Positions 20,808 to 32,032 of a stretch of DNA of 64,000 bases are shown piece after piece (the first letter of the stretch is position 1; every line of letters begins with the position of its first letter). Below the pieces are notes generated by a model, which did not search any database, was not told where the DNA came from, and saw only the letters and a program-made list of their open reading frames with translations. The stretch is from Rhizophagus clarus (lineage: Eukaryota; Glomeromycota; Glomeromycetes; Glomerales; Glomeraceae): contig BLAL01000160.1 in assembly GCA_015698045.1 (NCBI GenBank), positions 310,001 to 374,000 on the forward strand, written 5' to 3'. Position numbers and translations under genes: made by a program.

Positions 20808-22268
20808 ACATTTAAACGGAAAAAAAATGATCAAATGGTGCTTTGGTCGCTTATTTAAAATTTTCGAGAATAAAAACTTCTATATATTTTATTTAATAGA
20901 TTTAACAAAATTACTTGACCTTTAGATGAGTTTATGATAATTTATTACATTTCTACGATTTTACAGTACGTTTTATATATTTTATATGATCATCATCATA
21001 TTTTGGGATTTGTCGATCAATTAAACTAAATGCCGAAATAACAGAAGCACATCTGAAACAGCCCGAAACAATGTAAAATGATTTAAAAAACCAAATTAGT
21101 AATACCTTTTTCTCTCTTTTTTTTTGATGATCCATCTTTTCTAATTGGATGAGAATTCATTTTTAAAAAAACTAATAATAAATCTCTTTTATTATTGGAG
21201 TTCTAAATAAACAATTCTAAATATTAAATTTTTTGTTTGTTATTACACCATATATACATCTATTTTCATTTTCTATCACATTATCTTTCATGGTTGCATT
21301 CTTTTTCTAAATGAAATTACCTTTAATGTATATTAACAGTTAATAAATTTTTAAAATTCAATTTATTTTTAAGTGGATTTGTTGATTGAATAGTAATTTA
21401 TATTTCTATAATATCCCTGTAAAATCAAACAACTAAAGTGCAATTAACAATACTAATTTCATAGAAAAACTCGGAAATACTCAACATCGCTGTTAAAAGT
21501 GATTATTTTGCACCTATCAAAAAAAGTTAAGTAATGATCTTTTTGTAAAGTCCATATAAAAACTAAGTCTCTTGTTGAGTATCAAAATTATTCAGGGAAT
21601 CTATCAAAACTGTACAAATCTTGGTATGGTAATGGGTATAGAAAATTTATTAATTTATTGTTAATATTTATTAGCATAGATGGTGACAGTTTATTTTATT
21701 TATTTGAAATATTAGATAAATTCATCACAATCAGAGCATAATATTATTCTTTGCAATAAAATATAAAATCATTATAGTGTCCCTAAGTAATAGTCTAGAT
21801 AATTACATTTTCTTACTTGTAGTGTAAATATAAGAAAGGAGTAGGTACGGTATGATGATATTGTACGGTACGATCAATAATAATCTAATGTCATTATTGG
21901 GCGTTACGATTGGATTTGTTATTTAATATTGTAAATGAAATTGTAAAATGCAAAAATGTACAAATAAGATTTTCGAATTTTTTTTTTTTTTTTTAAATCT
22001 TGTCAAATTAAAACTTGATTGTTAGTTATCTTGGGTCACAATTTAAACACCACTCTTTATTAATCTATAACGATCTTTTTTATAAAAAGTTTATTAGTAA
22101 TAGTACTATATACATACCAAAACAGGTACGATATGATTAGTAAATGGATTATCATACCGGTAAGCTTATTATCATAACTGTAAGCATACCATAATTAGAT
22201 CACCAAATCGTATCGTAACGATTTAACCGATAAGAAATCTAACAGGAAAATATAAAACAGAAGGAATG
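20808..22268. other. intergenic, 1.46 kb
   Basis: No supported gene. There are short A/T tracts (for example a T run at about 21,979-21,994) and several related GTACGATA/TATCATACC words at about 21,845-21,880 and 22,125-22,200, but no clear inverted repeat with target duplications. A 60-codon open frame at 20,953-21,135 on the minus strand lacks support. Confidence 0.5.
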
Positions 22269-22760
22269 CTAAGATCTTATAATTCTTTGATGAGCTTCAG
22301 TCAATTGACGTTCTAATATTTTAATCATACTATCTTTATCTAAGTTTTTTTCTTCTAAACTCTTTTTTTCAATTTCTAATACAGTAAGGCGAGTTTTCAA
22401 TTCAGTATTTTCTATAGTTAATTCAGCAACTTGTTTTTCAAGACTTTCCATTCTCTCGACTCTACGCTGTCTACTTCTTCTTGCTGCCTCAGTATTTTTT
22501 GCCCGTTTTCTCATTAAGTCTTCAGTAATAGTTTGTGGATCTTTAACAAATTTGATAAAAGCTTTTTTACGTGATGTTGTTGAATTATTCGTTGAAGTTT
22601 TGGTTTGTTCTGAAGTATGAGTTGGAGTACTATCCACAACTGAACATGATGGCCCTACAGAACTTGAATCCTGTGTAGAAGAATATAATAATTCATTAGG
22701 TTTACCTTACCCTATGAATTAAATTTTTGAAGAACATACCGATTGTACTTTATTAGACAT
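22269..22760 (-). CDS. bZIP transcription factor (GCN4-like)
   Basis: Two exons: 22,740-22,760 (MSNKVQS) and 22,269-22,670, giving 140 residues. The basic region reads KRAKNTEAARRSRQRR, with the N-x7-R signature of bZIP proteins and close similarity to the GCN4/CPC-1 class, followed by a leucine zipper of several heptads (residues about 80-135) and almost nothing after it. The N-terminal half is Ser/Thr-rich and probably disordered. A sequence-specific nuclear DNA-binding dimer is expected; GCN4-type factors prefer TGACTCA or TGACGTCA sites. The first exon is only 21 bp, so the start depends on the GTATGT donor and ACACAG acceptor, which join in frame. Confidence 0.85.
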
Positions 22761-23102
22761 TGTTCTCAATTTTCGATTTGTAGAATACGAGCAACTCGCA
22801 GAATATGGGTACGATAAATACAATAAATATGGGCACAATAAATATTGGCTTGAATATATAGCATTCTAAGTCTGTATATATAGCATTCCAAGTCTGTTGA
22901 AAAAAATGCCTCGAAAAAATTTATTATACCCTGATAATTATGATTCAGCAAAAGTAATTATTGATAATCGTTACGGCAAATTACGGAATCATGACTGGTA
23001 AGCTAAATTTGTCCCGATCTGTTTGTCGATCATCCTGATCAACCAGTCGATCAACCTCTGTTCTCAGAAATCTTTTCGCGTTTTTTTCGCGTCCTAATAA
23101 TA
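22761..23102. other. divergent intergenic region
   Basis: Separates the bZIP gene from the plus-strand gene at 23,103. It contains an imperfect tandem repeat of about 23 bp (TATATAGCATTC, then AAGTCTGT) at about 22,855-22,900 and related AATA[CT]AATAAATATGGGCAC words just before it. Confidence 0.5.
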
Positions 23103-24675
23103 ATGACTTCTAAAGTAAATCTTGTTCAGACTAATCAAGAACAATCTTCCAACAATAATAATGCCATTGATAGTGAAAGCAGTGAATTGTAAGTTTTATT
23201 AATTATGAAAATTCGTTTCTTTTAAGCATAATATTGATTTTACTTAAAAAACTATGAAGAAAAACCATGGCTACGTTGTTACAAAATAGTATTCAAGGAG
23301 TACAAAATTCTTTTAGTAGTATTTATAATGTGAGTCATCATTATTTATTCTATATCATTTATTTAAATTTTACGATGATAATAATATCTTATTTAATAAA
23401 AGACACTAGCCGCAAATTTACAACAATCACTTGAAATGACTCATAATATAAATTCATTGATGGAACAATTTTTATTGTCTAATCTTCGAATTAGTTGGTA
23501 TCTTTATTTTATTTGTGAACCATTTTGATTTTATATTTAACTAAAATTAAGTTTTCATTTATTACTCTAGCTTCAAATATAACACAAATTCATAAATTAG
23601 AAACGCAAAGGAATTTTATTCCTAGTTTATTAACTATCACCATTACTAATTCTGGCCGATATTTTATACCGAATATTTCATGTAGTTTAACTTTTGTAAA
23701 GAAAGACCACAATGAGGTAGAATAAAATTATTTTTATATGTTTACAATTTTGGATCTAATTATAAAATTAATTTTTAGCTAGCGAATATAGATGTGGAAT
23801 GTAAAGAAACTGTAATATGCAAATCTAAGAATTCTGATTCCGAGTATGAATATTATCCGTTATCATTGATACTAGTAAATGTATAAGATTTAACCGTTAC
23901 ATAATCCTTCGAAATAGATCGATTCCAATATCTTCAGTATTTGTACCGGAAACTTCTGCTGCTACTTCGACCTTTACATTGTTCCCGCAGTCACAAATTA
24001 TTGAAAAGTTGAGATTAGCCCCATCTGAATTCTGTCATGTAAGTTATTTATTGAATCTTCAAAAATTCAAAATTTGATTTGATTTTAACCAAATATTATT
24101 TTAAAAAGTATAATGCAAAAGTTATTATGAGATTTGCAAGTCCTGGAACTGGAGAATTATTACAAAAGGAACACTCTTTTGGTTTATATCTAATTGATCA
24201 GGTTAGTTAATAAGAAAGATTCGACTTTTTAATATTTGATGTGATTATTAAAGAATATTTACTTCATTAATGAAGTGCGAGAAAAGTCTACGTTTTGAGA
24301 GTCAATTAACAGATATTGCAGAGGATGATTATAATCATATTATCGTGGAATTATCTCCTTATCTTTTACGACAATTATGGAATGTTCATCCAAGTAGTGG
24401 ATTATCCGAAACGATGGCATTTGAAATCAGTTGGAAGGTAAGAAATTTATTTATGTGAATTTTTTAAAAGATATATATAATATATAATATTAAAATATTT
24501 TTCCAATTAAAAGAACGTAATATATTCCTTAATTCATATAAAGAAATGGATTGGTGTTGATAAATCTAAAGTCCTTTGTCAAGTTTTTTATGTTAATAAT
24601 ACGGAATCAAATTATTTCGAGATTGTTGAGAGAATTGTTGAAGAATTAAAAGTATTAAGTACTAATAAAGTTTAG
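23103..24675 (+). CDS. conserved-looking multi-exon protein, function unknown
   Basis: About nine exons that join in frame: 23,103-23,188, 23,260-23,329, 23,403-23,514, 23,571-23,716, about 23,779 to 23,850-23,890, about 23,919-24,038, about 24,109-24,201, about 24,273-24,437 and a last exon ending at the TAG at 24,673-24,675. The junction between exons five and six is uncertain (a GTATGA or GTAAAT donor is possible). The protein starts MTSKVNLVQTNQ; an N-terminal helical, coiled-coil-like part (LLQNSIQGVQNSF...LEMTHNINSLMEQF) is followed by beta-rich sequence. I do not recognise the family. It has no signal peptide or membrane segment. Confidence 0.6.
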
Positions 24676-24770
24676 CAATAAAATTTATAGTACAATATCT
24701 GTAAAACCTAAATTTTTAAAATAAAGCTAATAAAACTGAAAAGCGCAATGATCGGCTATGTTGTGGTTTG

Positions 24771-24778
24771 TGACGTCA
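24771..24778. promoter_or_regulatory. CRE-type site TGACGTCA
   Basis: A perfect palindromic TGACGTCA about 90 bp upstream of the RBM22 start codon and about 95 bp downstream of the preceding stop. This is the classic binding site of ATF/CREB-type bZIP dimers. Occupancy is not shown by the sequence. Confidence 0.45.
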
Positions 24779-24869
24779 TAGTCGCCATATAGGTCTGCTA
24801 TACTGTCTATACATATTGATGCCAAAACTTTTTAATACTTAACAAACCTTTCTTTGTGCTGATCAAAAA

Positions 24870-26430
24870 ATGGCTGCTAAAGCAGACCCGAACAAACAAG
24901 GCTGGGAAGAATCTGTAAGTTTGTTATATTTGTGATTGTGGTTTTACATCAGTAATCATTCATTCTTTTTTCATACTGCAAAGGAATTTCCGATTCTTTG
25001 CGAAACTTGTCTCGGTGACAACCCTTATGTTCGAATGGTAAACATATTTTCTTCTTTTTTTTTTGAATATAAAGTTATTCTTTAAATACATTAATTTAAC
25101 TTTTTAATTTATTTCACATTTAGACAAGGCAAGGATTTGGAAAAGAATGCAAAGTAAGTTTCGTTTCTCGGTATTATCTGGTTTTTTGTTGAAATAATTA
25201 ATAATTCTATTAGGTTTGTTCTCGTCCTTTTACAATCTTTAGATGGCTTCCTGGAGCTGGAATGCGATACAAAAAAACAGAAATTTGCCAAACATGTGCT
25301 AAATTAAAGAATGTGTGCCAGACATGTTTGTTGGATTTACAATATAATCTTCCCGTGCAAGTTCGTGATACAGCTCTTAACATTACTAATGAGGCACCAA
25401 GGTCAGAAATTAATAGGGAATATTTCGCTCAGAACATTGAAGGGAAGGTAAACAAAAAAAATATTAAAAATAATCAAAATTTATTTGTTATTAACCTTCA
25501 TACTTCAAATCTAATAGATCGCAGGTCCTGAAAGTCTAATTAATTATGGAAAAGCTGATACAACTGGTCGAGAAATGTTGAAAAAGCTTGCCAGAACAGA
25601 ACCTTATTATAAGCGCAATAGACCACATATATGTTCGTTTTTTGTTAAAGGAACATGTACACGTGGTGACGAATGTCCATATAGGTGGGTAACTCGTCAG
25701 AATATTTTTTATAGTTTCTATTAATTTAATTTGAATTATTTCACACTATTTAGACACGAAATACCCGAAGAGAACGAATTATCCCATCAAAATATCAAAG
25801 ATCGTTATTATGGTACAAATGACCCAGTTGCAAAGAAGATTTTAAATCGGGTGAAGGGTGGTAATGGTTTAAATATAACACCACCGGAGGATAAAACAAT
25901 CGTACGTTTTCTTTTTTTCAGTAATATTATTGTAATCAATTTCACTGATTATTTCATATACTTTTTTAGACATCATTGTTTCTCACTGGAATCGAGGAGG
26001 ATATTAGTGAGGCTGACCTTAAAGGATATTTTTACGCATTTGGAGAAATTAAATCAGTAGTAGTTGTACATAAGTCACGATGTGCTTTTATTAATTATGC
26101 AACTAGAGCATCGGCTGAACAAGCAATAGATAAATCTCATAATAATTTAAATATAAAAGGGCATGATTTGAAAATCACTTGGGGGAGACCGCGTCCTACT
26201 GGACCTAAAACTGAAGTTCAAGCAGCTACTACTCAAAACGTTGTTCTTCCACCACTTGAATCAATGCAAATTCCTGCACCACCTGGTGAAGCACCGGCAG
26301 ATTTTCTTTACCCGAGTCAAGGTAAAAAAAAAAAGAAAATTAAAATTTTTTTTCTCTTCATAGCTCTTAACTGACAATGATTTACCTTCTTATAGATCCA
26401 ACTTATCAAGGTTCTTCAACGAAAGGATGA
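24870..26430 (+). CDS. RBM22: pre-mRNA splicing factor RBM22/SLT11 (ECM2, Cwf5)
   Basis: Eight exons (24,870-24,914; 24,984-25,037; 25,124-25,153; 25,214-25,447; 25,518-25,684; 25,754-25,901; 25,970-26,321; 26,396-26,430) give 354 residues. In order: an N-terminal zinc-binding region with [14 protein letters not shown] and [13 protein letters not shown], a second cysteine cluster ([15 protein letters not shown]), a CCCH finger ([20 protein letters not shown]), and an RRM ([15 protein letters not shown]...CAFINY). This is the full domain order of the spliceosomal Prp19-complex-associated factor that contacts the U6 ISL and the pre-mRNA near the catalytic centre. The last exon is only 35 bp. 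All expected cysteines are present and the length is as usual for fungi. Confidence 0.95.
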
Positions 26431-26665
26431 AAAGCTTTTGACAAGTTTTTTTTTATGATTAATATCTGACTGCATAGATTACAGATTTTATGAATATTTC
26501 AGAAATTTATTATGAACTTTATATTTTTAATTATTGTTTGCTAATAGTAGCAACAATAAAATTATATATCCCAAAATTTTATTTTTTTTTTTTTCCTGTT
26601 ATATTAATATACAAACAATGATAAATAAACAAGTAAAATAAAGATTATCTATTTAGTAATTTTGC

Positions 26666-27666
26666 CTATGTGTTTTTTTTTCTTCTGCTACCATCAATTA
26701 TTATAAGACTTATGGCAATAAGTAAGAAAACGGAACTAAAACCAGATAAATATATAGCAGGACCAGTACTATTACTTCCAATACCAGGAAAAGCACCAAT
26801 CACATTAAATACCAAAGAAAATAGTGAAAAGGTAATAAAGAAAGAAAGTATATTAAGAATAAAAGTTATTAATAATAAAATAAAAACTGTAGGATAGCAA
26901 TACTTTCTATTTTCATTAGTGGTAATTAATAATAAAACTAAAGCCAGTGCGTCAAATATTGCCCCAGTAATGATAGGACGTGCTATCCACCCGGATTTAT
27001 TATTAGTAGGTTCTTTAGGAAGAAAGTTATCAAAGGCCGATAATAAAGCATTTACGAGTTTTCTAGCAACTTCATCAGCAAATTCGCCAGCTTTATTAGC
27101 AGCATCTTGGGCAATTGCTCCTGCTTTATCACCGGCATCTTGAGCAATTTCACCTGCTTTTCCACCAGCATCTTTTGCAGCTTGGCCTGCATTATTTGCG
27201 GCATCACCTATTTTGCCTGCTACATCACCCGGATTAATATCGATGCCACGTTTATTTACGTTTCCTGATTGAATTTCTTCGGAAGTTGGTGCTAAATAAA
27301 AAGAAAAATCCTTTTAGTTTTATTCCATAGTGAATGAAATAACTAATATTTGAAGTTATATTTAAATTTACCTTTATCAAAATTATGTGCTACATCTTTG
27401 GTGCATTTATCATCTATGCAATAACCCAATAAAGTGAATGATATGCTTTTTCTTTGAAGGAGTTTACTGACATTATCATCAAAGGTAAATTTATTTAAGT
27501 CCACACTTCCATTTGTACTACCAATCAACATGGTAAGGAAAAATATAAAGGATAACAGGATAAAAATAATAGCGGCGACTCTGCATTTATTTTTCAACGT
27601 TTCTCGTAAGTGGTCATTAATTTTTTCTGTCAAATTTTGTAATTGGTTGCTATTCTTTTCGGCCAT
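26666..27666 (-). CDS. SUR7/PalI-like membrane protein with LEA-like loop
   Basis: Two exons, 27,372-27,666 and 26,666-27,291, giving 306 residues. There are four likely membrane segments: AAIIFILLSFIFFLTML near residue 35, and three in the C-terminal half. The first loop contains a FTLLGYCID motif like the LGYC words of SUR7/PalI proteins, which mark plasma-membrane domains (eisosomes) or act in pH sensing in other fungi. Between that motif and the second membrane segment lies an unusual run of about five 11-residue repeats (AGEIAQDAGDK, AGAIAQDAANK type) that resembles group 3 LEA repeats. The protein ends with a basic GSRRKKNT. The SUR7/PalI assignment rests on topology and the short motif. 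Confidence 0.65.
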
Positions 27667-28612
27667 TTTTACTTGTTTATTTTTTAGCGAAACTGTACTC
27701 GTTTATTCTTTTTTTTTTTTTTTTAGCGAAACTGTATAATTTTTTTGTTTTATTTTGTTTTTTTTTTTTTTTTTTCACAGTCCCGCTGTGTATACTTGAT
27801 ATTTGAAATAACAGAAAAAAAAAAAATTGGAAAGTTGGGATATATTTTGGATTTTTGGACAGTCGTCAGTCAATTCTTAATAACATGTCAATTGACGGTG
27901 TATTTATAAGAAAATTACATTTTAAAGAATAGTCTTGTTTTCTTTTTTAAAATCATGGAAATTAAAGACAAAGGGAAATTTCATTGTTATGCGGAATTCT
28001 TGTATTATATTAAAGGTTAAGATTTAAAACTATATAACTTTGAATTGACCCGAAGTTGAAAAATAAGAGAGATCTGTTTACTTACAAATAAGGAAATAAG
28101 TAATATATTTTAGAAACACAAAGGTATAATACATGAACAATAATATTTTTCTTTTTTTTTCCCCCCTGAAACAAGTCTACAATGTTTGATCATACGGGTT
28201 AGTAGTTTCTAATTTCCCACACTAAAAAAAAAAAAAAAAAAAAAATTTAATTCAAAAAACTTTGTTTTACCTATACATCAAGTCCCCGCCAAATTTAATT
28301 TGTTTCATGAAAACAATGGAACATACTTCTCCACGTTTTTCTTTATATGGTATTGATAGAAAAAAACTATAAATAGATAGTACAACAGAAAAAAGATCAA
28401 CGAGCATGGTACTGTCGATTTTCGGTTAATAACTGATCCCGCTGTTGCTTTGCACAAATTAAAAATCGTGCAACCTTAATTTCAATAGAATCCTAAGCAA
28501 TGATGATTAATAATTTAATTATCGCTTCAATGTAAAATTAATCTAGAGAAAACTTTTATTTATTTTAACAGATCTCTAACTATTTCATATACCCTAGCTT
28601 TTGCTAGTCACC
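27667..28612. other. divergent intergenic region
   Basis: Separates the SUR7-like gene from the ubiquitin protease gene. It holds long T runs at about 27,707-27,723 and 27,758-27,775, two nearby copies of TTTTTAGCGAAACTGTA (about 27,681 and 27,720), and an A run at about 28,226-28,245. No gene seen. Confidence 0.5.
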
Positions 28613-30013
28613 ATGGAAACAAGTAATCTAGTTACCGCTTCACTATTTGTTACAGCGATCTTAATAATTACACCGTTTTTTGTAACTCCAAAAGTAAAAG
28701 ATTCAAAACGTAAGAAAAAAAATAGTTCAATCAAAGAGAAAGAAACTAAAATCTATACTTCTGGATTAATAAATCAGGGAAATAATATTTGTTTCCTTAA
28801 TTCTGTACTACAAAGTCTGGCTTCGCTAAAAAGTTTCCGGAAATATTTGGAGAGAAAGATTGAAAATAAACCAATAGATGCCGAACTACCAGTAACTATT
28901 GCATTACACACAACTTTAGAGAGGCTCAATGAACCTCTAACGAGACAACAATCATTTATTGCAACTGATGTAGTTTGGGCCTTACAAGCTAATGCAAAAC
29001 GTTTAATTAATAGGCAACAACAAGACGCTCATGAGCTCTTTCAATTCTTATTTCAATCTCTTGGGGTAGAGGAAGGTCATATTCGACGTCCGAAATCTCT
29101 TTTTGATATTGAACTAATTAAAAAAATGGCTGCAAAAAATGATACAATTACAAATTTTGTATGTGATCGTAATCCGCTTCGCGGGTTAACAGCATGTCGT
29201 GTTTCTTGTATGAAATGTGATTATTCTGGACCAATTCGACACACAACATTCGAAAATATTTCGATTCCACTCCCATCAGGACTTCTATCTGTTCCTTTAG
29301 ATGTTCTCTTAAAATCATATGCTGGAACCGATTTCATTGATGAATATAATTGCCCACATTGCTCTTTGGTTGAAACATTGGCAGCTATTGAAAAGGCGCT
29401 TGAAGTTGGAAAAAACGAACTTGCCAAAGGAAAACTTGAAGAAGATAGACAAATTATCAAAAAGGCACTTGCGACCGATGTTGATACGGATATAAGTGAT
29501 TTATTACAAGTGACGATATTAGCCCACGTAAAAAATACTGCTAGCAAAGTTACAATGTTTGCGAAATTGCCAGATATTTTTTCAATTCACTTTTCTCGAT
29601 CCATTTATTATCAAAGTGGATTTACTTTTAAGAATTCGTGCAAAGTTAAATTTCCAGAGTCAATTGACATGATGAAATATATATCAAGAGGGTATTTGGT
29701 TAATATGCCAAGTGAACCGATGTCAGCTCCACCTTCACCAATTGTCTCATCTCCTATGTCATCGCCGATTTTAGCAGGTATTGGTGCAAGCTGTAAGGAA
29801 GATGAGATTCCATCTGGTGGAATTGAAAATATTTATAAATTAAAATCAGTGATAGTTCATCAAGGTGATCATAGATCAGGTCACTTTATTACTTATCGTC
29901 GTAAGGAAGGAAGTGACACTTGGTGGCGTCTTTCTGATGAGTATGTTGAGGAGGTTAAATTAAAGCAAGTGCTCAATGAAGAGGCTTATATGTTGTTTTA
30001 TGAAAAGACCTAA
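28613..30013 (+). CDS. membrane-anchored ubiquitin-specific protease (USP30/UBP16-like)
   Basis: A single-exon gene of 466 residues. The start is the ATG at 28,613 in a CACCATGG context. A hydrophobic segment at residues about 8-27 is followed by a lysine-rich stretch (SKRKKK), then the USP catalytic domain. The Cys box is GLINQGNNICFLNSVLQS, with the nucleophile in NICF. QQQDAHELF follows the usual pattern, two C-x2-C pairs (CMKCDYSG, CPHC) form the zinc ribbon, and the His box is HQGDHRSGHFITYRR. The N-terminal anchor plus basic patch resembles USP30 and yeast UBP16 of the mitochondrial outer membrane, or yeast UBP1; the location is inference. The protein removes ubiquitin from membrane substrates if the family role holds. 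Confidence 0.88.
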   Translation: METSNLVTASLFVTAILIITPFFVTPKVKDSKRKKKNSSIKEKETKIYTSGLINQGNNICFLNSVLQSLASLKSFRKYLERKIENKPIDAELPVTIALHTTLERLNEPLTRQQSFIATDVVWALQANAKRLINRQQQDAHELFQFLFQSLGVEEGHIRRPKSLFDIELIKKMAAKNDTITNFVCDRNPLRGLTACRVSCMKCDYSGPIRHTTFENISIPLPSGLLSVPLDVLLKSYAGTDFIDEYNCPHCSLVETLAAIEKALEVGKNELAKGKLEEDRQIIKKALATDVDTDISDLLQVTILAHVKNTASKVTMFAKLPDIFSIHFSRSIYYQSGFTFKNSCKVKFPESIDMMKYISRGYLVNMPSEPMSAPPSPIVSSPMSSPILAGIGASCKEDEIPSGGIENIYKLKSVIVHQGDHRSGHFITYRRKEGSDTWWRLSDEYVEEVKLKQVLNEEAYMLFYEKT

Positions 30014-30824
30014 CAGAAAACTTCATTTATTATTTAATTATTTTATTTGCTTTTTTATCTCAATTATAATAAGCATTGTAAATATAATTTGTTAAAGTTT
30101 TCCTTTTACACATGCATTATTGTCTTTTTCGTGATTTTTTCCTGTAAATATTTTTTTTATTAATTCAACAACAGCTTTATTTAGTAATAAATAATATTTA
30201 AATGTTAAGCGTTTAATAATGATATATTAGCGAATAATATTTATAAGTTATCAGTTATTGTAAAATGTAAATAGCATATATGAAAATGATATATGAAAAT
30301 AATGATTTTAATATAATGTTTGTCGCATTGTATTTTATATATACAATATATTGATCATGAAACTGTTGACATTTGTTATCAAAAAAAAAAGTTAATTAAA
30401 TGTACTTTTATTTTTAATTGGTCTCTCTGAATTGATCGAGGTCAAACTACCAAGTACAAACAGTGTCACAAGATTTTAAGATTATCATAAAATTTATGAC
30501 GAACAAATAGATCTTTTTTTGATTAATTGATTTAATTAATCTGTGTAAAGACAACGAACGTCAACCTGATAATGATTGTTATATCTATTTGGGAATTATG
30601 AAATCCACATGAAATAAAAGAAATTTACGTAATACAAGTTGTACATTACATATTTTGCACATGTTCGGAGATCAGGCGCGCCTTTTTTTTTTTCTTTTTT
30701 TAAAAAAAAAAAAAATTAAGACCGCGATGTAATTTCCACGACATTATTTTTCTTTTTTTTTTTCTTTTTTTTTTTTTTTTTTACGTTATCCAATTTCTTT
30801 CCTTTTTAACATAGGATACTAAAA
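30014..30824. other. intergenic
   Basis: No gene. It contains a T-run/A-run inverted repeat at about 30,683-30,715 next to a GGCGCGCC word, and a long interrupted T run at about 30,751-30,781. Confidence 0.5.
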
Positions 30825-31780
30825 ATGTATCAAGAATATTTAGATAATATTGATTTTTCTCAAAAATCTTTTTGGATTTCTTTCGCTTCTATATCTTTTA
30901 ATCCAATTTTTTGGAATTTTGTCGCGAGAAGAGGTAAAAGAAAAAAAAATTCTTTACTTTTATTTAATGAAATATAACATAACCAGAAATTTTTTTTTCC
31001 ATATTAAAATATATATATATATATATATATATATAGAACATAAAACGAGATTTTTATCTCGTTTTGTTGGTGGAAATCCATATATTGGTTGTTATTGTTT
31101 AGCTATAATAATTTTTTCCCTTGGAATTTTCAGAGATATCTTGTAAGTTTTTTTTTTTAACTTATTAATTCAAAAAGTTTATTTATTTATACATTTATTT
31201 ACGTTTTTACGTTAACCCCCCCCCCAAAAAAAAATTCTAAATCCGAATAAATGAAGATATAAAAATGCAATTGATAAACAGCCAAAACTTTCTGCTTTAG
31301 ATAATGATTATTCGAAAGGATTAGCTTTAGTATTATTTTTTACCGGAAATATTTTTGTATTATCATCGATGTACGTGTTAGGTGTAACAGGAACTTATTT
31401 AGGTATGTGGAATTTTAAATTTATTTCTTTATATGGTTTCCATCTAATTTTATTTTGATTAAATTATTAGGCGATTATTTTGGTATTTTAATGGATGAAC
31501 GAGTTACATCTTTTCCTTTTAATGTCCTTGATAATCCGATGTATTATGGCTCTTCAATGGTATTTCTATCTACTGCTTTATGGTATGCAAGTCCAGCTGG
31601 GATCCTTTTGACTTCTTGGGCTTTTATTCTTTATTTAATTGCACTTCAATTTGAGGGGTATGCGTCATATGATCATATTGATATATTTGGATGTATCCGT
31701 TTTACTAATTTCATTATCTTTCTTTTCTTAGACCATTCACTTCAATGATTTATGCACAACGTGAAGAGAAAAAAAAATAA
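30825..31780 (+). CDS. OPI3: phosphatidylethanolamine/phospholipid N-methyltransferase OPI3-type
   Basis: Five exons (30,825-30,933; 31,037-31,142; 31,257-31,402; 31,471-31,657; 31,732-31,780) give 198 residues, the normal size of the class. Recognisable motifs in order: FNPIFWNFVAR, SRFVGGNPYIGCYCLA, FSLGIFRD, VLSSMYVLGVTGTYLGDYFG, ILMDERVTSFPFNVLDNPMY and PFTSMIYA. These match the SAM-binding and membrane core of OPI3/PEMT enzymes, which carry out the last methylations of phosphatidylethanolamine to phosphatidylcholine in the ER membrane. Intron 1 contains an (AT)n microsatellite at its 3' end, right up to the acceptor. It is convergent with the PAH1 gene, with stop codons about 250 bp apart. 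Confidence 0.95.
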
Positions 31781-32032
31781 AAAATAAATAAAATGTTTAC
31801 ATACCTGTAAATGAAGAAAAAAAAATTAGGTGATAATTAATTTATAATCTATTGTATTTATTATTTATTAATTTTAACTAATGAGATTATGATGAGATTA
31901 TTTATTACTACTGTATATCATCATCATATTATAAAATTAAAGAAAATTAAAATTTACTACTTAAAAAGAAATATATATATAAAGTACACTATAATTTACA
32001 AATTTTTATAAAAATTTTTTAATCTAATATGT

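Larger units (their letters stand above)
16900..20815. repeat. diverged tandem duplication, unit about 2.1 kb
   Basis: The block of about 16,900-18,700 (3' flank, gene 2, promoter array) is repeated at about 19,015-20,815 (3' flank, gene 3, promoter array) with an offset of 2116 bp at the start codons. The units are clearly diverged, with many substitutions and indels in the flanks but an identical exon-intron layout in the genes, so the event is much older than the AAA-gene duplication. Confidence 0.75.

Noticed and set aside
20953-21135. 60-codon minus-strand frame
   Set aside because: No splice continuation, no recognisable motif, and composition like the surrounding non-coding DNA.
21840-22200. 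Repeated GTACGATA / TATCATACC words as a possible inverted-repeat element
   Set aside because: The words are short, irregularly spaced and lack matching outer ends or target duplications.
30673-30682. GGCGCGCC word next to a poly-T tract, considered as vector or adapter sequence
   Set aside because: A single 8-base word without flanking vector sequence; chance or a small G+C island is enough.
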